Source of the DNA: Saururus chinensis | Taxonomy: Eukaryota; Streptophyta; Magnoliopsida; Piperales; Saururaceae | NCBI GenBank assembly: GCA_035235625.1 | Contig: CP141144.1 | Location: forward strand, 33,912,014-33,976,013 | Length of the DNA stretch: 64,000 nt | Direction of reading: 5' to 3' | Shown: piece by piece, positions 46,481 to 58,720 of the stretch | How positions within the stretch are numbered: the first letter of the stretch is position 1 | How the letters are laid out: each line of letters opens with the position of its first letter | Position numbers and translations under genes: made by a program | Notes under the pieces: model-generated | The model's database searches: none | Told to the model about the DNA's origin: nothing | What the model saw: only the letters and a program-made list of their open reading frames with translations

Positions 46481-48750
46481 ATAATAGAACTTTTTTAAAA
46501 TAGTTACCTGCCCAAGACAATGGCCATTTGTTGCCATTTCACCAGATGCATCTATCTATTCTTCAACCATTTCCCTTGATTCAGATGAGTTGAAGGGCAA
46601 AAGAGGCCGATGATCGCACGATAGTTAGTTGGTAGAAAGTATATGCGATAGGTTATGCCCAGAGGACTAGAAGGGTGGGGGGGCAAGGGGCGATACACGA
46701 GGAATAAAAGGGATGAGACACGAAGTACGAGGGGTGGTTGGTGCTCATGCCAATGAGGACAAACAGGAGCTGCCATGCAATATTCGTCCGCATGGTAAAA
46801 CGCACCCATTTAACGTATGATATATGAGGTAGTGAAGGTAATTATGTCAGAAGAAGGCTCAAAGTTATGAAATAACAATTCTACTAAAAAATGCTGAAAA
46901 ATTAAAATTTTTAACACAATGTTATAAAGTTTGGTAAATTGTTCGGTTGAATTTGATGCCCAATTCAAACTAGGTTGATGCGCAATTCAACTGAGAAAGT
47001 TGTGACCCAACTACACTATTGGGTTGCTGGCAAGACCGATTTTTAAATTGCATTCGATTGTGCACATTTTCTCATTATTTAATTTTGCTATTGTTGCCAA
47101 CCGTATCAATAGCAACATCTCGGGCCCAACCCAAAGGGAGTTCAATTTAAGTGGGGCTACTACTATTAAGAGAAAGAGGATCCTTAGCTATGAAAGCTGA
47201 CAAGAGGTCTAGAACCTTTGAAATTCAAGACAATTTCAATATTGACATTCAAAGCCTTCAAAGTGAGCTCAACACTGATAAACTAGGTGCACTTGTGGAC
47301 CATGGTGGCTCTATGAGACTAGAATTGTGTACAAGAGTCGTACACAAAGTTGACCCAAACGGGGCCCCTAGGGCCCTACATGTCTTCTACAACTTCATCT
47401 AGTACAAACTCTTGTAACTCAAATCCTTGCCTATTCTCTCTCCTTAACACGTGCACTTAGTGCGCCATTCGCGCCGTGGGATTTGCTCTAATTTTACAAG
47501 AGCTGCGAATCTTGAAAGTCGGCGGCACATAGGGAAGAGGTGTGGTATGGTATTGGCTCGTTTACTTGTTGAAAGAGGAACTTTGACAAAATCCTGTTTT
47601 TTAATGTCATTAGTACAATCACCAATCTCCTATAAAGTCATCAACCACTCCAAATGCCTTGAATGGGAATGAATCTATGTTTTATTAAAATCAACATTAA
47701 TTATTGCCCAACTTGGTGATCAACCTTTCCGATGGTCTGACATTTGTTGTTGAAAACAGGAAATTTAACCACCATTTCATCCATCTTCAATGTTCTCATT
47801 TATTTGAGATTTGCATTGACTTAGAAATATATTTAAATGGTACTTATAAAAGCACAAATACTAGCAATTTGTAGAGGCAAAATGAACAGAGTCTAAAAGC
47901 AAAGATCGTTAAATAACAACACCAAAATTGTTGGGAAAGAGAGGAGACAGAATTCAGTTCAATCTTTTATACCTAAGCATCCAAAGAAGAGCACTCGACC
48001 AAGGAGAATAGTTGGTAAAGAGGAGTAACAAGAATTGGTAAAAATCAATCGCTAATGGAATTGTTTGCCGTTCAGCGGTAGCTCAACCTCTAATCAAGAT
48101 TAGGACAGGTTTCAGCTCAGCCTTGGCAATGTACTCTATCTCTGCACAACTATAACAAACAACATATTATGGCCAGTTGGACATGTGAACCCCCTTTCAG
48201 GCACTTCTTTGAAGCTTAAAAGTGGGTATTTCAAGTTTTCTTAAATGATGCATAAAGGGACTCTCTCCTTGCGTTCTAGAGAAGGACTTGGTGATTCCAT
48301 CATTCCATATTAGACGTTCCGATCACTACAAATTCACGTCCGATCACGTGGACAACTAGACGATCTCTTTAAGGATTAATGCATAAATTGACCTCATAAT
48401 CTAGAATGTTAAGTGAACGTACACATGTAAATATGCTTACATGCAGGTTTTCGTCAACCTGTTGTACCAGATGGCAACATATATTGGACCCATCTTCTCT
48501 TCGCTTTTGACATCTTAATCCTTTTTAGCGAGGATGTTGATTCAGTTTTAGCCTTTAGGTATCAAGGAGGCGCTGTGTTTATTGTCTATTTTTTTCTGGA
48601 TTGGTGGCCAATAATCTGAGAAGTAATATCTTCTTCTCCAAAACTTGTTCCCCGCAACACACATATTGGCAACACTCTTAATTGCTTTACTGAGTCAGAA
48701 AATATGAGCGGAACTCAGCATTGACTCAACGCGTGAGAGGAAGAGAGCAG
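46481..48750. other. Unassigned DNA, no supported gene
   Basis: Mixed sequence. Frames at 47151-47402 and 47451-47672 are short, without domains. A small G-rich spot lies at 46670-46690. No element ends were recognised, apart from a possible weak inverted end at about 47030-47050 (see findings). Confidence 0.35.
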
Positions 48751-49200
48751 TGTTTAAAAACCTGGCCCGGCTATTGACCCGGATTGATTGCGGATCCGGA
48801 TCAACCTAGCCTAACCATGGTTCAATAAGGGTTGACCCGTTTGTGTTTGTGTAATATTTATAATTTAAGAATAGTCAGATACTAAGCCAACCTCTAAAAA
48901 TCAATAGCATACATGGTTAAGGCAAGGCATGTAATTTGACAAACGAGGGAGGTTCAAATCCCTCTACGAAGAGATTTTCTTTATTGAAGGCATCTAGCCA
49001 TTCTCATGTCTCTTGTTCGAATCCCACGTGTTAAAAAATTATTTTTGATGTTTATCTGGCCCGGCCGAGTGTACCCGGTTACTGGTTCAACCGACCGGGT
49101 CATAGTAGTAACCCGGTAATTTAAACAGACTGGCCCATTTCATGTGCCGGTTCCTGTTGAACTGGGTTCAACTGGCCCGGCCGGCCCAGATTTTAAAACA
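48751..49200. mobile_element. Small inverted-repeat (MITE-type) element with tRNA-like boxes
   Basis: Ends tgtttaaaaacctggcccgg and, reversed, tgttttaaaatctgggccgg match at 17 of 20 positions. The body is about 450 bp, with ccggg/cccgg words repeated near both ends. Inside, tggttaaggc (48914) followed 28 bp later by ggttcaaatcc (48951) looks like the A and B boxes of a tRNA gene, and a second B-like box tgttcgaatcc lies at 49014. The flanks are GA-rich, so a target duplication cannot be judged. Confidence 0.65.
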
Positions 49201-51260
49201 ATGAGAGAGAGACGACCAGGTGGGAGTTTGGTTCGAGTCGGCCCACGTCAAGAGTTGGCTTGAGATAGAAATAAATCAGTCCTATCCTACAACACCATGT
49301 GGACGGTTATAGGGAGAGGGATATACGCTCTCTCTGGTGTGTTGTTTCCTCTTAACCAAAGTTCTCTCTCTAAGTAGGATATCTTGTGACTTTCTCACAC
49401 TCAATTTTTCTTGGAGAAAAACACAGTGGAAAGTCGTTTTCTTGGCTTCTCCGAAGGTGCATCAAACTACAAACTGTAAGAGGTGAGTTCAACCTCTACT
49501 TTAGTGTGTCTCATTTTGGCAAAGGGGTATTTTAAGTGAAGGAACTTATTTCAACATTCCCGGGTTTCGACCTAAAAGGTTAGTATGTAAATTTCCATGA
49601 TATTTCAATTTGTGTACTTGCTTATGAATTAAGTTATTGCTTATAAATATCACATGTTTGTGTGTTATTTTGTGAGGATTGCTCAAGGATTTTGGCGCCA
49701 CCAAGGGCTGATCACCAATTATTTGGGCTTGTTGCCCTCCCTGCCCGCTTCTGCCATGCCCAATAGTGGTATCAAAGCACTAGGTTATATGGTGGATGTC
49801 ATTGATTAAAGGAAAAATCCCTCCTTTGTTGGCCAAGAATTATTTAACCTTTATTTAAAATTAGGGAATCATAATTTTTGTAATATTTTGATTCATATTG
49901 TAGTTTTAATTATTTATTATTAGAGCATGCTTGCCTATGCATGTGGTAGAAATTTCACAAATTGTGCCAGTCTTTTCATGTGTGAAAAGTGTGAAACTTT
50001 GATCACATGCCTATTGTTTTTGTGCAAGGATCGATTGGCAAGTCTATATGATCGATCGGTATGGTTACTGTCTTCAACCAATTAAAGCCAAGATGATTGT
50101 GACTGATTGGCTGGTTTGGTCGATTGATCGACAAGGGAAAATTCTTAGTTCCATATCTACACTATCAATCACTTGTTTGCATGATTGATCGATAGACTTA
50201 CTATTTTCAACAATTTATGCTGAGAATTAGCAATCGATTGGTAGTATATATTCGATCATTCAGTCTTCTGCAGTTGATTAAAATTAGGGATCTTACCCAT
50301 TATTTTAAAATCTCATATAAGGAACTTCATGTCATACATATTAACTAGAGTTTGACATTCTTTTGCATCATCCTAGTTCTTATATTGGTTTTCAAAATAT
50401 CAGGTATTACATCTTATCCTCTTTGAGGGGTATTTTAGTAATTTTTTGAGTGTTATAATCATATAAGTAATATTTTTCTCACATCAATTGCATTATAATA
50501 CCTTGGTTCAGAATATTAATTTATGAAGAGACTCATTCCTTTTATCTATTTTTACTAACAAGTTTATCAACACCTTGAGTTATTCATTGTATTGTTTTTG
50601 CTAGATTTGCTCAATAATATGACATCTAGAATGGTTGTTGCTGAATTAATTAAGAGTGAAAAACTCAATAACACTAATTATGTCTCAGGAAGAGGCGGAT
50701 TCACAATTTCCTATTGCGTGACCTTCATAAAGCCTACCATAGAGATGCTATTTGAGAAGCACTAAACCGCCAAGGATATACTTGAGGGAGTGGCGAAAAG
50801 GTATAGGGAGTACACTAAGGCCCATATCAGAATGCTACAAACACGTTATTGGAATATGAAAATGGAGGACACTGATAATGTGAAAGAACAGTACACGTCA
50901 ATTCTATGTCCCTCATTGCTAAAGACTTGGAGATGCTAAATAACTATATGGAGAAGACTTCGAAGTCTCTACTATCCTAAGCAGTCTTCCTAGGTTGGGT
51001 GTGATGCCTATGAGTTTAATATCCATCTACCCTTAGTGGATTACCACATTACCCATAGCCCAAATACTCAAATATAGAAAAGAACTACAAGTTGTGGCCT
51101 TGAGTTACACAAATATCACCTATCAATGATCTATCAAGCAATTAAAACAACTATCAACTTATAAAGCATACAAACTACCACAATCAACAAAGATTTACGT
51201 GAAACCCAAATCGAGGGAAAGCCACGAACAAACATTCCCTTAGCTGAATAAATGTACTAT
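49201..51260 (+). mobile_element. Ty1/copia fossil: LTR end, primer site and part of gag
   Basis: An LTR-like stretch ends near 49762 (ccatgccca), followed by the Met-type primer site agtggtatcaaagc at 49765. After a leader, about 50610-50990 translates as copia gag: MTSRMVVAELIKSEKLNNTN, then AKDILEGVAKRY and TRYWNMKMEDTDNVKEQY. Protease, integrase and RT do not follow; the sequence passes into unrelated DNA by about 51.0 kb and meets the gypsy LTR at 51262. The LTR start was not found, and the inverted-repeat element at 48751 may lie in or beside it. Broken. Confidence 0.6.
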
Positions 51261-51261
51261 G

Positions 51262-53918
51262 TGTGAGATCTGAAAATTTTTTATTTGCGTTATTGTGTGA
51301 TGATTTGGTTTAATTATGAATTTTTCATGGTTTTGTTTGAATTTTTTGTCGGAGGATTATTGGACTGGTTCTATTGGGGTTACCCGAGGTCTGATGGACT
51401 TGTTCTCCTATTTATGAGGTGGAAATATTCATAAAGAACATTAGTGCTTATGATATAGTACCATGTTAGTACATTACTTTTTGCAATTTTCATGTAATCA
51501 TTGTATTAAGGAAGTGGGGCCCACTCTAGAACCAACAATCCTCTTTATCGCACGAACATCTTGAGCATCTGACTTTCACTTGATATGATCAATGGGCCTG
51601 AGCTTTGTCATAATTATTTTAGCCTATTTCCGTAAGTGTGTTCACTTATTCTTTTGTTTGGCCTATGCAAAGCACACTTACTTACCCTCTAGTATAAATA
51701 ATCACATTTGTCAATCTCCCATTTGGGATGGCTAAGATAGTTGAAGGGCTTGGTATGCTCTACTCTCCTCTCAAGAAGGGAAAACTTCATCCAAGGTAAA
51801 TAAATCAAGTTATTTCATGATTTCTTATGTTTTTATAACCTTCAATCTCATGTTCTTCTTCTCTTGAATGTGATTCCATGCCCTTTCCTCTTTAAAGCTC
51901 ATTCTCTTACCCATATTTATATTCTTGTTTATTTCTTATACTCTTGTGATTAATGTTTGGACATAAAGAGAATGATTGATCTGTCATCTATGAGTGGTTT
52001 TGAGTATCTAGTTGGTGGAAAGTTATGGTTTTTGCTTAAGGCTAATGTGACTTAATTTATTGGGTGGGGATTCCTTGAGTTTGGGAAGATATTTAAGGGT
52101 CTACCTACTGATTTGAGGTAAGGAGTTTTCGTTTGGTGAAGCTTTCTTTGCATCAACATAATGTTTTGTGCTTTGAATCATATTCTTGAAGCATCTTGGA
52201 TGTATGAGCTTAAATCTTTTTGAATATGTGTTTTGATAATGTCTTGACATGAATATGCATGAGTTATGTTAGATCTGTCTAGAGCTTAGATGTTGTTTAT
52301 TTGAAGTTTCTTGAGGTTTTGATGGAAGATCAAAATTGTTTAATTCAAAAATATTTTGTTTTTCATGTTTTTGGGCTTGATCGATCGGTCGCCCTTGAGC
52401 ATTGATCGATCACCAAAAGAACTGTCTTCAATTTTACGAATACCAAGTCAATCAATCGCTAAAATGACTGTTTTCCATTATGCAAGGACTTATCAATTGC
52501 CCTTGAGGCCAATCGAACACCCAAGTGGAAAGTCACTTTGATGCTTATTTTTAAGCTAGATTTTGAGGGTTCCACTATATTTCTTACATGTTACTAGTAA
52601 AGAATCATCATGCTATGATATGAATGCTTGCACACATGTCCATTTATAAACATGACCACTTACGTTACATGCACCTATGCTTACATAATCTTATTTTCCA
52701 CGCATGAACCATGTCTCTTTCATATTAGAACTACTGCTTGGTATGAATGCTTATTCTTGCATCCAGTTAGCATTATTCACGTATGACTCATGTCACATAC
52801 ATCATTAAAATGGTTTGTTAAACTATATTTAATCATGATTAGCCATGGCATTTCTTAACTTTCAGATTAGTTGTATCAGGGATTTGAATGAATTAGTTTT
52901 TTATCCAAAACGATGGGGATTTTTGTACCAATTGTAAGGGTTTTCCATACTGAAAGGGTGGGTTCCTTCCTGGGTCAAGAAGAGTGGAATGCTATAATGA
53001 GAATGCTAAATGCGACTACAGGAGTAAGCTCAAGGTAGGTTTGTCCATGACCACCGGCTAACAATCGGCATTTTCAGTTTACAAGATTTGACTACTACTT
53101 TTGGTAATACCAAGTAAGTAGGTATTAGGTATCTTCACATACCAGGATTACTCTATCAATGATTTATGGATTATTATGATTCTCATTTAGGCAAGATTCG
53201 TGTATGAATTATGATGTTTATTTACAAAGGTTTTGTGTATGGATTATGTTACTCATTTACAAAAGATTTTGTGTATAGATTATAAAGCTTATATACACAG
53301 GGTTTGTGTATAGATTATGAGACATGATTAAGATACTTCATAGGTCATAGGTCTAGGGGATTGGATAAGCTCTTGTGATTTTAATGTTGATATTGCATAA
53401 GGCTTATCTATGCATCTTGAGAATGTGAGCCCCATGTTTTCAAACCCTTATTGAGCTAAGCTCGCCCTATTTACACTTTTGTTTTAAGGTATCCCTCCAG
53501 GATCCTCTGCGTGGTTGTGCCATGCAGTTGCTTAAGATGATTTGTTTTGCAAGCAAAAAGGCGATTAACCAGACATTGAGTGAGGATATTTCTCATATTT
53601 TGGGATAGTTTGTAGACATGTTGTAACTATGAGACTTGAATACTTGGTGGGAGAGTCTTCATTTTGATAGCATGAACTTGTGTATTGCTTTTCTAAGAAG
53701 ACTTGAGATTCCCTTATGTTTTTTGAGCTTTATGTGGGCATTGAGAATGACTAATAAATTTTATTAAATTTTTTAATTTTACAATAATTACTTTTGCACA
53801 ATGTGTCTACTATGTACTTCAATCTAGCTCGGGTTTGGGTTAGAACGTAGCTCATTACACCCTTCTCATTCAATTTTTGGCCAAGTTTGGGTCGAGTAAG
53901 CATGGTGGGTTTGTGACA
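51262..53918 (+). repeat. Long Ty3/gypsy-type LTR
   Basis: Starts tgtgagatctgaaaat and ends gggtttgtgaca (53918), followed after four bases by a Met-type primer site tttttggtattggagc. Length about 2.66 kb. The same LTR type occurs on the minus strand at 20.3-22.5 kb. The second LTR of this copy is not in the window; only a short leader (to about 54.6 kb) follows, so the element is truncated. Confidence 0.7.
53200..53325. repeat. 35-bp tandem repeat inside the gypsy LTR
   Basis: The word gtgtatNNattat recurs at 53200, 53235, 53271 and 53306 with intervals of 35-36 bp and similar sequence between. Confidence 0.85.
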
Positions 53919-54600
53919 AGTAGTTTTTGGTATTGGAGCACAAATTTGTATAAAAGCAAGGGAGAATAAAAAGAATTAGTGCATTACTATTAAGTGATCA
54001 TGGGGAGTGAAGTAATAAAAGATTTAGGCAATGCTAGTGATTGATACCGTTACTTCATTGTTTTGTTGCTTAGCTTGTGTGATGCATAGTTTAATCTTGG
54101 TGTTAGCTGATGGAATTTAACATCTAGTTGTCTTGTTGATGGCTAGTCATAACAATATATGTGCAAACAATTACCGAGTGGATAGGGATCCTCATGAGGA
54201 TAATAAGTAATATCTATGGAGTTCATGAGTGAGTAGGGTATCCGGGAGAGAAGCAAGAGAGGATTCAAGCTCGGAAGAGAGTTTCATACAGATTTGAGTT
54301 TGAGTGTAGCTTTCACCTTTGCTAGTCATTTGGTTTACATGATAATTATCTTCCCTTGAGTTTTTGACAAATTTGAACAATATGCATGGGGATTTCTCCG
54401 AAGATTTTACTGTACATAGTGAAATAAAGGTGATTTCATGTTATGATGGTTTCACCATCCATTTTTTAGTACAAACTATGTAGAACTTTGTATTTGTGAG
54501 TGTTCTACTCTATTTTGTTAAAAGAAATTCTTCAAAAAACCAACATGATCTCTGTTTATTTTCATTCCTAGCATCAGCATGACCATTGACATTTTATTGA
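53919..54600 (+). other. Leader after the gypsy LTR
   Basis: The primer-site region (tttttggtattggagc) is followed by about 0.65 kb with no gag recognised. The opposite-strand frame at 54192-54380 is not supported as a gene. Confidence 0.45.
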
Positions 54601-57400
54601 TTGTTTCGATGAACGAAGGAAGATGAATTGTACCAACACTAACATGCTAAGCTGTGTTAGTGTTAAGTAGTCATCAGAAATGTATTTAATGTGTCAGTTA
54701 GGTGTATTAGAATATAGGTGGACATATGCATTGTATTGGCTTATTTTGGTGATAAAAAAATGTCAAATTTATGTGTAATTTGACTAATAAGATAGAATGT
54801 TTGCTACTCAGGATCACATGGTGTGGATGAAAAAGATCATATCACTCAAAAGTGTTTTAGAAGATAAAAACACACACAAACAAATCACATGCATACACTT
54901 TGGCATCTATATAAGTGGTGTTTTGGATGTGGGAAAATAAGAGGGAAGCCATTGTAAAGGTAGAGAGAAATTGGTGAATTTATTGTATAGTGTTTTGAGT
55001 GACTAGTGCTTTCCTTTAGCTACATGCTTTGAAGATCAATTCAATTAGCCAATAATAGATTCTTCAATTCTTCTTTTTATGAATAATTAATGAGGGTTTA
55101 TTCACGACACCACAACACAAAGGTTGAAGGAATTCTTCATAAATGGACCTTGAAGAAGCTTTTAAGATCCAATTGAAGAGGGCTTCGTTTAGTCGTTATG
55201 CCATTGAAGAAAGAAAAAGGTCAAGATAGAAGGGAAAAACACCAAGGATGTGTCTTGGTAGCCATTAAACCGCTGGAGAAGGGAATTCTAGTTTGGGGAT
55301 AGTGGTTGGGAGTCTTGAGTCTTGTTAATTCACACCTTCATGGTGCATGATTCATCCAAAGGCACTTGGATGTCATTTTTTCCTGATATAAGGTTTTCAC
55401 GTAAACATATCCTTGTGTTGACTATGTTTCATGCATGCTTGATGTGTTGATAGTGATTAATTACATCATAGATCATAAGGTTGTTTTATATTCTTATGCA
55501 TAGAGGACATATCTTGTATTTTCTTACTTAGTGTTTATGTATTTGGTCTATGGGCAATGTGGTGATCCACTAGGTGTAGATTGATAGTAAACTCATAAGG
55601 TGAGCTCTCACAGCTAACCCACGGCATGTCGAAGGGACATCATTAGTCATCAACGCCCTAGCTAACAAGTCAGTGAGGTTATAGTGGTACTTTGGTGCAT
55701 GTGATTTGAAGTATGATTTATGTTAATGCTTATGCTATTTATAAGTAATTTTATAGCATGGTTTTCCTTGCATTTGGATACATGATTAATTGATGTTAAC
55801 CACATATTATGTAAGGGTACTTAAGCCCCTAATGCATGTGTGAATCTTTGTAATTGATAGACACCCCTAATCATTGTTTTTTAACAGTGAAGGACAAAAG
55901 ATCCTAGTGTCAGGTAGGCTCTAAAAGTGAGTCATCCTATCCACGTAGATGGAAGAGTTTTGTAAAAAAGGATCATCTTCCATCTCTACAAAAGTGGAAG
56001 TTATATGTAGAGTTGCACCTCCTGGCCTGGGAGTTTGATTTTAATGAATCATAGAATTAAAAGAATAATGTGTAAGAACTTATAAGTCATACGTCAACTT
56101 TATTGGCTAATTTTTTTGTCAAAATTACATCTAGAAACCATTTGGTATGTAAAGAGTTTTAAAATTTGATTAGAGGTTGTTGTGATCGAGTAAGTTTTGA
56201 AAATTGAAAGACTTCCACAATAGGAGTAGACATATTTTTATGGCTCAAGATAGAAGATTGAAAAATATTGAATGTTTCTGAATTTTATTAAGATCACATT
56301 CACATTTAAAAATCACTTGGAGCAATTTTAGAAGTAATTTTAGGGGTTTCAGGTTTTAAAGTAAGAAGAGCAAAAATATAAAAAGACAAAAAGAATGATC
56401 AATCATTGTATAATATGACAAAGAGAATGATTGAACAATTGGTTGGCACTTGATTCTACCCTGTATAAAACAAAGCCAAGGGTTATTGCTCGATCACCAT
56501 GATAATTTTGAGAGAGGAAAACCTAGAGGATATTAGAGAAGAAGGGTGCATAACTTTTGCATATTGTTTTCCAAGAAAGATTCGCATGAAGCTTTGAGTT
56601 GAAAATTAGTGTTGAATTCATAAAAATTTTCCACAACTAAGAAGACATTTTAGACAGAGATTTCAAAATGATGTTGTAGCATATCTTTGATGAGAGATTG
56701 AAGATTTCAAAGGAGGGCAAAGTCAATAAAACAAGAGGAGCTTGTTGAAGGTTTAAAGAAGACAAAGACAAAGTAAAGAGGAAGAAGAAGTTTCAATTGC
56801 TTGAGGGAGAAGACTTGAAGGCCATCAACAACAAAGATTCTTGGGGATGTAAACAAAAAGAGTTTATCTTAGAGTCAAAACAAAGGTTGTGGTTTGCTTG
56901 TGTCAATGTAATAGTCTTGCTTGCTAGTAGTGCATTGTTTTGGTTCTAAGTTGGAACCGTCATAGTTTGTACCCGAGTTTGGGCTTTCCACGTTAAAATT
57001 GTTGTGTGTTATGTTTGTGGATTGAATGCTTATGGTTTGAATGATTGATATATCATGAGTGATTTTTGAAAGAGTATTTACTTGATTCCACTACATATAA
57101 AAATTTTGCGCAAAGACACTAGAAGTTGTAGTCATTATCTTTTATAGATAATCTGACTAGGGGCAATTTAGTTATGTACTATACTCTTCTAGATGGATAT
57201 TAAACTTACAAGTGGCTGCAGAGGATTAATTATTGAAAATTCAATTTTTCTCCATGATATCAAATCTAATTTGGCATGTTAGTGCTTTATTATCTTGCAT
57301 AATTTTCCATAATTTGATTTCTTATGCTAGATTGCTTGTGGTAAGATTTGAATTCCTAATTTATTTATGTTTAAATGTTTTTTCACTTAAAAATACTTGT
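54601..57400 (+). mobile_element. Probable LTR and leader of a SIRE-like copia fossil
   Basis: The tract precedes SIRE-like gag remains in the same direction. It has LTR-like features: tgttagtgttaagtag near 54655 close to its inverted partner taccaacactaaca, long AT-rich text with gagaggaaaacctagagg-type leader words near 56510, and a T-rich segment ending gtgtgttatgtttgtgg near 57010. No clean LTR pair or primer site could be fixed, so limits are approximate and two separate fragments are possible. Confidence 0.35.
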
Positions 57401-58720
57401 CGACCGTAGAGTTTACAAACATGATAATGAGTGAAGAAGAGACAATTTTTAAATAGTATGCTAAAATTTCACACATAGGAAACACAGGCAATCAACTAGG
57501 AATGCATATACATGATTACCTTGTTGTAAGGAAGTTGTTAATGTCCTTGTCCTCTAAATTAAAATGGAGTCTACCATTAATGAATCTAAAAAAATTGACA
57601 CCTTAGACATTGTGAAGTTGGTTGAGAACCTTAGAACTTTTGAGATAGAAGAAAAATCCTATGAGAACAAAAAATAGTTGTTTGATAAGTCTAAGGCAAA
57701 ATAGAATGCCCTAAAAGTGTCTAGAAGAATTTTCAAGAAACATAAAGTGTTAAACACATTTGAAGAATCTGAAGAGTATGAAGATGATGAAGAACTAATG
57801 CTTTTATTGCCTAAAAAGTTTAAGAGTTTAATGAAAACTCATAACTTTAGATTTGAAAATATGTGACAAAATTCTGGGAAGAAATAAGGAGAAAAGAGAG
57901 ATGAGGGGCATACTAAACAAAGCAAGAAAATTTTGAAATGCTTTGAATGTGGTAAGTTTAGTCACTTTGTTGCTGATTGTTCTAATATTAATTCTGACAT
58001 TTCTTCTATGCAATATGCCTAAGAAATCAAAGGGGATTGCTTATAAGAAAAAGAGACAGGTGCTTCAAGCAACTTACTCTGATGAGAGCTCTTGTGAGGA
58101 AGAAGAAGAATCATGCAACTATACAGTCTACCATGCAAGTGTGAAGGATGATAGTTTTAATGAAGATTCTCATGAGTCAAGTTCTCTTCGAGAGAAGTCA
58201 GAATCCGAGGTTGATTTATATGAGTTTAAGGGATTCTTCCAACAATTCTTAGTGTTTAATAAGAAAACCGAAAGCATTGAGAGAGAGTTGAAGAAGAAAG
58301 AGGTTGAACTAGTTTTGTCTTCTCAATAGGGAAATAGGTTAGAGGAATTGAATAACAAACTTGAAAGAGAGGTTCATGACCCTAAGAAAGACCTAGAAAG
58401 TAAGATAGTGAAGTCTAGTGCTCTCAATGAAGAACTTATGTCCTCTAAAGAGAAATCAAATGGATTCAAGTGTGGGAAAAAAAGGTGGTTCGAAACTATG
58501 CTTAGCATTGGTCAAACCAACAAAATAGGCTTAGGTTTTAGAGATTGTTTGTCTACCTCCTTGGCAAAACCTACTATCTTTGTGAAGGTAAAAGAGAGGG
58601 ACCAAAACCCTAAGTTAGTGCCCAACCCTAGGTCAAGAATGAAAGGAGGAAGGATAGGTTCAGTAATGTAGGTGTGTGTGAAATATCCTATAGTGTGACC
58701 CATACTAGAAGAAAAATATC
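57400..58720 (+). mobile_element. SIRE/Maximus-like Ty1/copia gag remains
   Basis: The translation shows, in order, ESKKIDTLDIVKLVENL, an acidic EESEEYEDDEELMLLL stretch, the zinc knuckle CFECGKFSHFVADC (CX2CX4HX4C), a second acidic region SDESSCEEEEES, a coiled-coil-like charged segment, and MLSIGQTNKIGLGFRD. That order is characteristic of the long gag of the SIRE lineage. No protease, integrase or RT follows. Broken in several places. Confidence 0.65.

Noticed and set aside
48914-48970. A genuine tRNA gene
   Set aside because: A- and B-box-like words are present, but I could not see a full acceptor stem and anticodon arm; it is better read as a tRNA-derived piece in a small mobile element.
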